In this document: positions 60,969 through 64,000 of the stretch, piece after piece | How positions within the stretch are numbered: position 1 is the first letter of the stretch | Layout: the number at the start of each line of letters is the position of its first letter | NCBI RefSeq assembly: GCF_038561935.1 | Contig: NZ_CP102770.1 | Location: 6,820,001 to 6,884,000, forward strand | DNA length: 64,000 nt | Source of the DNA: Myxococcus stipitatus | Lineage (GTDB): Bacteria; Myxococcota; Myxococcia; Myxococcales; Myxococcaceae | Direction: 5' to 3' | The notes under the pieces: generated by a model | Databases searched by the model: none | What the model was told of the DNA's origin: nothing | The model's input: only the letters and a program-made list of their open reading frames with translations | Translations under genes and position numbers: made by a program

Positions 60969-62606
60969 ATGGCCCATCCTCTCGCTGGAAAGCTCCCGCC
61001 GGAAGACCTCCTCATCGACCCCGAGAAGCTGCGCGCGCGCTACTACGCGGAGCGCCCCGACGTGGCCGTGCCCGAGCAACGTGTCGCCTTCGGCACGTCC
61101 GGGCACCGCGGCTCCTCGGAGCGCACCAGCTTCAACGAGGCGCACATCATCGCGGTGACCCAGGCCATCTGCGAGTACCGGCAGCAGCAGGGCATCGACG
61201 GGCCGCTGTTCCTGGGCATGGACACCCACGCGCTCTCCGCGCCCGCGCAGCGCACGGCGCTGGAGGTGCTGGCCGCCAACGGTGTCCAGGTGCGCTTCAC
61301 CGACGGCGCCACGCCCACGCCGGTCATCTCCCACGCCATCCTCACGTTCAATCGAGGCAGGACGGCGGGGCTCGGGGACGGCATCGTCATCACGCCGTCC
61401 CACAACCCGCCCGAGGACGGTGGCATCAAGTACAACCCGCCCAACGGTGGCCCCGCGGATACGAACGTCACGGCGGGCATCGAGCGCCGCGCCAACGCCC
61501 TCCTCGGCGACGGCGTCTCGGGAGTGAAGCGCACGCCCTACGAGAAGGCACGCACGGCCCCCACGGTGAAGCTGCACGACTTCATCACGCCGTATGTCGA
61601 GGACCTGGCCTCCGTGGTGGACATGGAGGCGCTGCGCGGCGGGAAGCTGAAGATTGGCGCGGACCCGCTCGGCGGCTCCAACGTCGCGTACTGGGAGCCC
61701 ATCGCCGCGCGCTATGGCTTGAACCTGCGCGTGGTGAATCCCACGGTGGACCCGACGTTCCGCTTCATGCCGGTGGACCACGACGGGAAGATTCGCATGG
61801 ATTGCTCATCGCCCTACGCGATGGCGAACCTCGTCAAGCTCAAGGACCAGTACGACCTGGCCTTCGGCAACGACGCGGACTCGGACCGGCACGGCATCGT
61901 CACGCGCTCGATGGGGTTGATGAACCCCAATCACTACCTCGCAGTGGCCATCCACTACCTCTTCCAGAACCGGCCGGGCTGGAAGCCGGGCACCGCCGTG
62001 GGCAAGACGCTGGTGAGCAGCGGCCTCATCGACCGCGTGGCGAAGAGCCTGGGCCGCCGCGTCGTCGAAGTCCCGGTGGGCTTCAAGTGGTTCGTGGGCG
62101 GCCTGCTGGACGGCTCGCTGGGCTTCGGTGGCGAGGAGAGCGCGGGCGCAGCCTTCCTCCGCCGCGACGGAACCGTCTGGACCACCGACAAGGACGGGAT
62201 GCTGCTGGACCTGCTCGCGGTCGAAATCCTCGCGCGCACGGGCAAGGACCCCGGGGAGCACTATCGAGAGCTCTCGGGGCGGCTGGGCACGCCGTACTAC
62301 ACGCGCATCGACCAGGCGGCCACGCCCGCGCAGAAGTCCATCCTGAAGAAGCTCTCGCCCGAGTCCGTGAAGGCCACGAGCCTCGCGGGAGAGCCCATCC
62401 TCCAGCGCCTCACGCGCGCCCCTGGCAACGGCGCCGATATCGGCGGGCTCAAGGTCGTCGCGGAGAACGGCTGGTTCGCCGCGCGGCCCTCGGGCACCGA
62501 GGACGTCTACAAAATCTACGCGGAGAGCTTCCGCGACGACGCCCACTTGAAGGCCATCCTCCAAGAGGCCCGCGCCATCGTCGACACGGCCTTCCAGGGC
62601 GCATGA
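60969..62606 (+). CDS. pgm: Phosphoglucomutase (alpha-D-glucose-specific)
   Basis: 545 residues. Interconverts glucose 1-phosphate and 6-phosphate, feeding glycogen, UDP-glucose and surface polysaccharide synthesis. The phosphoserine loop is TPSHNPPEDGG (Ser144). FGTSGHRGSS near the N-terminus, the metal loop DADSDRHG and the phosphate-binding RPSGTEDVYKIYAESF at the C-terminus are all intact. Length and motifs match the E. coli Pgm type. Its stop overlaps the start of the DoxX-like gene (ATGA). Confidence 0.97.
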   Translation: MAHPLAGKLPPEDLLIDPEKLRARYYAERPDVAVPEQRVAFGTSGHRGSSERTSFNEAHIIAVTQAICEYRQQQGIDGPLFLGMDTHALSAPAQRTALEVLAANGVQVRFTDGATPTPVISHAILTFNRGRTAGLGDGIVITPSHNPPEDGGIKYNPPNGGPADTNVTAGIERRANALLGDGVSGVKRTPYEKARTAPTVKLHDFITPYVEDLASVVDMEALRGGKLKIGADPLGGSNVAYWEPIAARYGLNLRVVNPTVDPTFRFMPVDHDGKIRMDCSSPYAMANLVKLKDQYDLAFGNDADSDRHGIVTRSMGLMNPNHYLAVAIHYLFQNRPGWKPGTAVGKTLVSSGLIDRVAKSLGRRVVEVPVGFKWFVGGLLDGSLGFGGEESAGAAFLRRDGTVWTTDKDGMLLDLLAVEILARTGKDPGEHYRELSGRLGTPYYTRIDQAATPAQKSILKKLSPESVKATSLAGEPILQRLTRAPGNGADIGGLKVVAENGWFAARPSGTEDVYKIYAESFRDDAHLKAILQEARAIVDTAFQGA

Positions 62607-62968
62607 AACACGTCCTGATGTACGTGCTCGGCCTCTTCATGGTGGCCGGCGGCATCAACCACTTCGTGAATCCGCGCGTCTACGTGCAGATGATGCCGCC
62701 GTACCTGCCGTGGCATGGGCCCCTGGTCTTCTGGAGCGGCGTGGCCGAGGTGCTGCTGGGCGTGGGGCTGCTGGTGCCCGCGACGCGGACGGTGTCGGCC
62801 TGGGGGCTCATCGCCCTGTTCGTCGCCATCTTCCCCGCCAACCTCCAGATGGCGCTCCAGCCGGAGCGCTTCCGGAAGATTCCCCGGCCCCTCCTCTGGG
62901 CGCGGCTGCCCCTCCAGGGCGTCCTCATCCTCTGGGCCTGGTGGTACACCCAGGGGGCGGGCACCTGA
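62603..62968 (+). CDS. DoxX-like four-helix membrane protein
   Basis: 121 residues with four hydrophobic segments (MYVLGLFMVAGGINHFV, LVFWSGVAEVLLGVGLLV, VSAWGLIALFVAIFPANLQM, LLWARLPLQGVLILWAWW). The GGINHF(V)NP and GVAEVLLG motifs fit the DoxX/DoxD-like family. ATG 62603 overlaps the pgm stop by 4 bases. No redox partner was recognised, so the function is unknown; an integral inner-membrane location is safe. Confidence 0.85.
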   Translation: MKHVLMYVLGLFMVAGGINHFVNPRVYVQMMPPYLPWHGPLVFWSGVAEVLLGVGLLVPATRTVSAWGLIALFVAIFPANLQMALQPERFRKIPRPLLWARLPLQGVLILWAWWYTQGAGT

Positions 62969-63022
62969 GTGCCCCGAGGGGACGGCGCCTGTCCGCCCGC
63001 TCCCCCGCATGTGCGTCCTTCC

Positions 63023-63051
63023 TTGACTCCCCCAGGGGCGCTCTTTAGGTT
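63023..63051 (+). promoter_or_regulatory. Sigma-70-like promoter of rpoZ
   Basis: TTGACT (63023-63028) and TAGGTT (63046-63051) are separated by 17 bases, predicting a start near 63058 and a ~34-base leader. AAGGAC precedes the rpoZ ATG. Confidence 0.7.
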
Positions 63052-63091
63052 TCACCGTTTCCGTAGCCCACCGAAATCCCAAGGACGTTCC

Positions 63092-63331
63092 ATGGCTCGC
63101 GTCACAGTCGAAGACTGCCTCCCCCTCGTCGACAACCGGTTCGCGCTGGTGCTGCTCGGTGCGAAGCGCGCGCGTCAGCTGATGGCCGGCGCCCGCCCCA
63201 TCATCGAGCAGTCCAAGAACAAGCCCCCCGTGCTCTCGCTGCGCGAGGTGGCGACCGGCCGCGTGAAGTTTGATCGCGACGTGCGCGAGGCGCTCTCCGG
63301 CAAGTACGCCGGCGAGGAGCCCCGCAAGTAG
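63092..63331 (+). CDS. rpoZ: RNA polymerase omega subunit
   Basis: 79 residues, normal for omega. MARVTVEDCLPLVDNRFALVLLG... is the standard N-terminus, with AKRARQLM and PVLSLREVATGRV following. Omega stabilises beta' and core enzyme assembly, and helps bind (p)ppGpp in other bacteria. ATG 63092 with AAGGAC upstream is chosen over longer in-frame starts. A 9-bp stem (CCCTTCCCC 63357-63365 / GGGGAAGGG 63381-63389) just downstream may end the transcript. Convergent with the Nudix gene. Confidence 0.97.
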   Translation: MARVTVEDCLPLVDNRFALVLLGAKRARQLMAGARPIIEQSKNKPPVLSLREVATGRVKFDRDVREALSGKYAGEEPRK

Positions 63332-63349
63332 CAAGCGGTACCGACGTTC

Positions 63350-63829
63350 CTAGGTTCCCTTCCCCTCGGGCCCGACGGCCGGGGAAGGGGCCTCCGGAAG
63401 CAGGCCCTGTGCACGCATCCACCTCACGGCGCGCGCGGCCACGGCCTTCTCTCCCTTGTAGCCGAGCAGGGGCACCAGCTGTCCCACCGGCACCCAGCGC
63501 ACCTCATCCACTTCCACGCGCGGCCCCGGCAGCGGCCCCAGCGCTCCCTCCTGGTAGCGGAAGAGGAAGAAGTGGACGCGCTTGAAGATGCGCTGTCCCC
63601 GGAACTGGTAGACGTAGCGAATCTCCCCCAGCGGCGCGATGAGCGCGGCGGTGAGCCCCGTCTCCTCACGGACCTCCCGGCTCGCCGTCTGCTCCGGCGT
63701 CTCACCCGGGTCCACGTGCCCCTTGGGCAGTGCCCACAGAGGACGGCCATGGGGACGGATGACGACCACCTCCCAGGTGCCGTCACTCTCCCGGATGACA
63801 ATCCCGCCTGCGGACGCCTCGCGTGGCAT
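63350..63829 (-). CDS. Nudix hydrolase
   Basis: 159 residues from ATG 63829 (GTG 63835 is an alternative; AGGG lies 9 bases before the ATG). The full Nudix box GX5EX7REUXEEXGU is seen in GHVDPGETPEQTASREVREE-TGL at about 37-60, with a domain start GGIVIRE and a partner strand WALPKG. It is probably a house-cleaning or dinucleoside/NDP-sugar pyrophosphatase. The substrate cannot be read from the sequence. Confidence 0.92.
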   Translation of the reverse strand: MPREASAGGIVIRESDGTWEVVVIRPHGRPLWALPKGHVDPGETPEQTASREVREETGLTAALIAPLGEIRYVYQFRGQRIFKRVHFFLFRYQEGALGPLPGPRVEVDEVRWVPVGQLVPLLGYKGEKAVAARAVRWMRAQGLLPEAPSPAVGPEGKGT

Positions 63830-63868
63830 GCCCACCTACCCTAACCGATAGCGAGGCGCCGCGGGGAC

Positions 63869-64000
63869 TCAACCTCCGTGGGCGAAGTGGCGGAGCTTCG
63901 CCTCCGCCCCCAGCCGGTAGGCATACCGGAGGTCCGTGAGGAGCCGGTCCAACCGCCGCTTCGCGACATGCCCCATCAGCCGCGAGCAGAACCGCTGGGA
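63869..64000 (-). CDS. Truncated 3' end of an unrecognised gene at the right window edge
   Basis: Reading leftward from the window edge gives 43 codons without a stop, ending at TGA 63869-63871. The peptide contains RRLDRLLTDLRYAYRLGAEA and ends KLRHFAHGG, with helical character and typical high-GC codons. No family was recognised from this fragment. The N-terminal part lies outside the window. It lies upstream of the Nudix gene on the same strand, so the two may be co-transcribed. Confidence 0.55.
   Translation of the reverse strand, partial: SQRFCSRLMGHVAKRRLDRLLTDLRYAYRLGAEAKLRHFAHGG

Overview
The window is GC-rich, densely coded bacterial chromosome. It almost certainly comes from a myxobacterium of the Cystobacterineae (Myxococcus/Corallococcus/Archangium type). 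The main evidence is an ordered set of gltD-E-F-G-H-I-J genes, the 'G2' part of the Agl-Glt gliding (A-motility) machine. Supporting evidence is the abundance of lipoproteins, TPR proteins, ECF-sigma/caspase genes and myxobacteria-type orphan families. No tRNA, rRNA, CRISPR array, insertion sequence or phage gene was found. No gene-free stretch exceeds 300 bases if the small lipoprotein at 40223 is real.

Layout. (1) 1-3085: tail of a specialised-metabolite locus, with a condensation-like plus carrier didomain and an MDR-family reductase. (2) 3299-4948: ffh (SRP54) with a clear terminator. (3) 5173-10182: accessory block of a beta-propeller lipoprotein, a RelA/SpoT-like orphan protein, a MORN/YwqK-like secreted protein and a Cys-rich lipoprotein. 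GC content falls sharply from about 6230 to 8470. (4) 10430-35063, minus strand: the gliding cluster. It reads gltD(agmU)-gltE(aglT)-gltF-gltG(pglI)-gltH, then an RG-rich TPR protein with its own terminator, then the giant 4091-residue gltI(agmK), then gltJ(agmX), which has its own candidate promoter. (5) 35350-40035: an orphan gene, a DnaC/IstB-like ATPase with DnaJ-like Cys motifs, cutA, and a ClpC ATPase with a McsA-like zinc finger fused to its N-terminus. (6) 40223-48711: a small lipoprotein, a beta-helix lipoprotein, lysC, and a four-gene GldA/GldF/GldG/DUF4340 ABC-transporter operon behind a near-consensus promoter. (7) 48929-51732: tyrosine catabolism (hpd-hmgA) coupled to a Rieske protein. 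(8) 51735-54080: NAD(P)-binding protein, and an overlapping nucleotidyltransferase/metallophosphoesterase pair. (9) 54292-59173: lipoprotein, ECF sigma, anti-sigma, secreted caspase with a C-terminal beta-barrel, and a paralogous lipoprotein. This is the best candidate for an uncharacterised system. (10) 59247-64000: AmpG-like permease, pgm, DoxX-like protein, rpoZ, a Nudix hydrolase and a truncated gene at the right edge.

How the parts work together. From what is known in Myxococcus xanthus, GltG and GltJ are inner-membrane proteins that couple cytoplasmic regulators (GltI and small-GTPase partners) to the AglRQS motor. GltD, E, F and H form the periplasmic and outer-membrane part. The motor genes and gltABCK are not in this window. 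The ABC operon and the sigma/caspase operon show tight translational coupling (4-base stop/start overlaps), so each probably makes one complex or pathway. Functions given for named families rest on motif recognition by eye. No database search was run.
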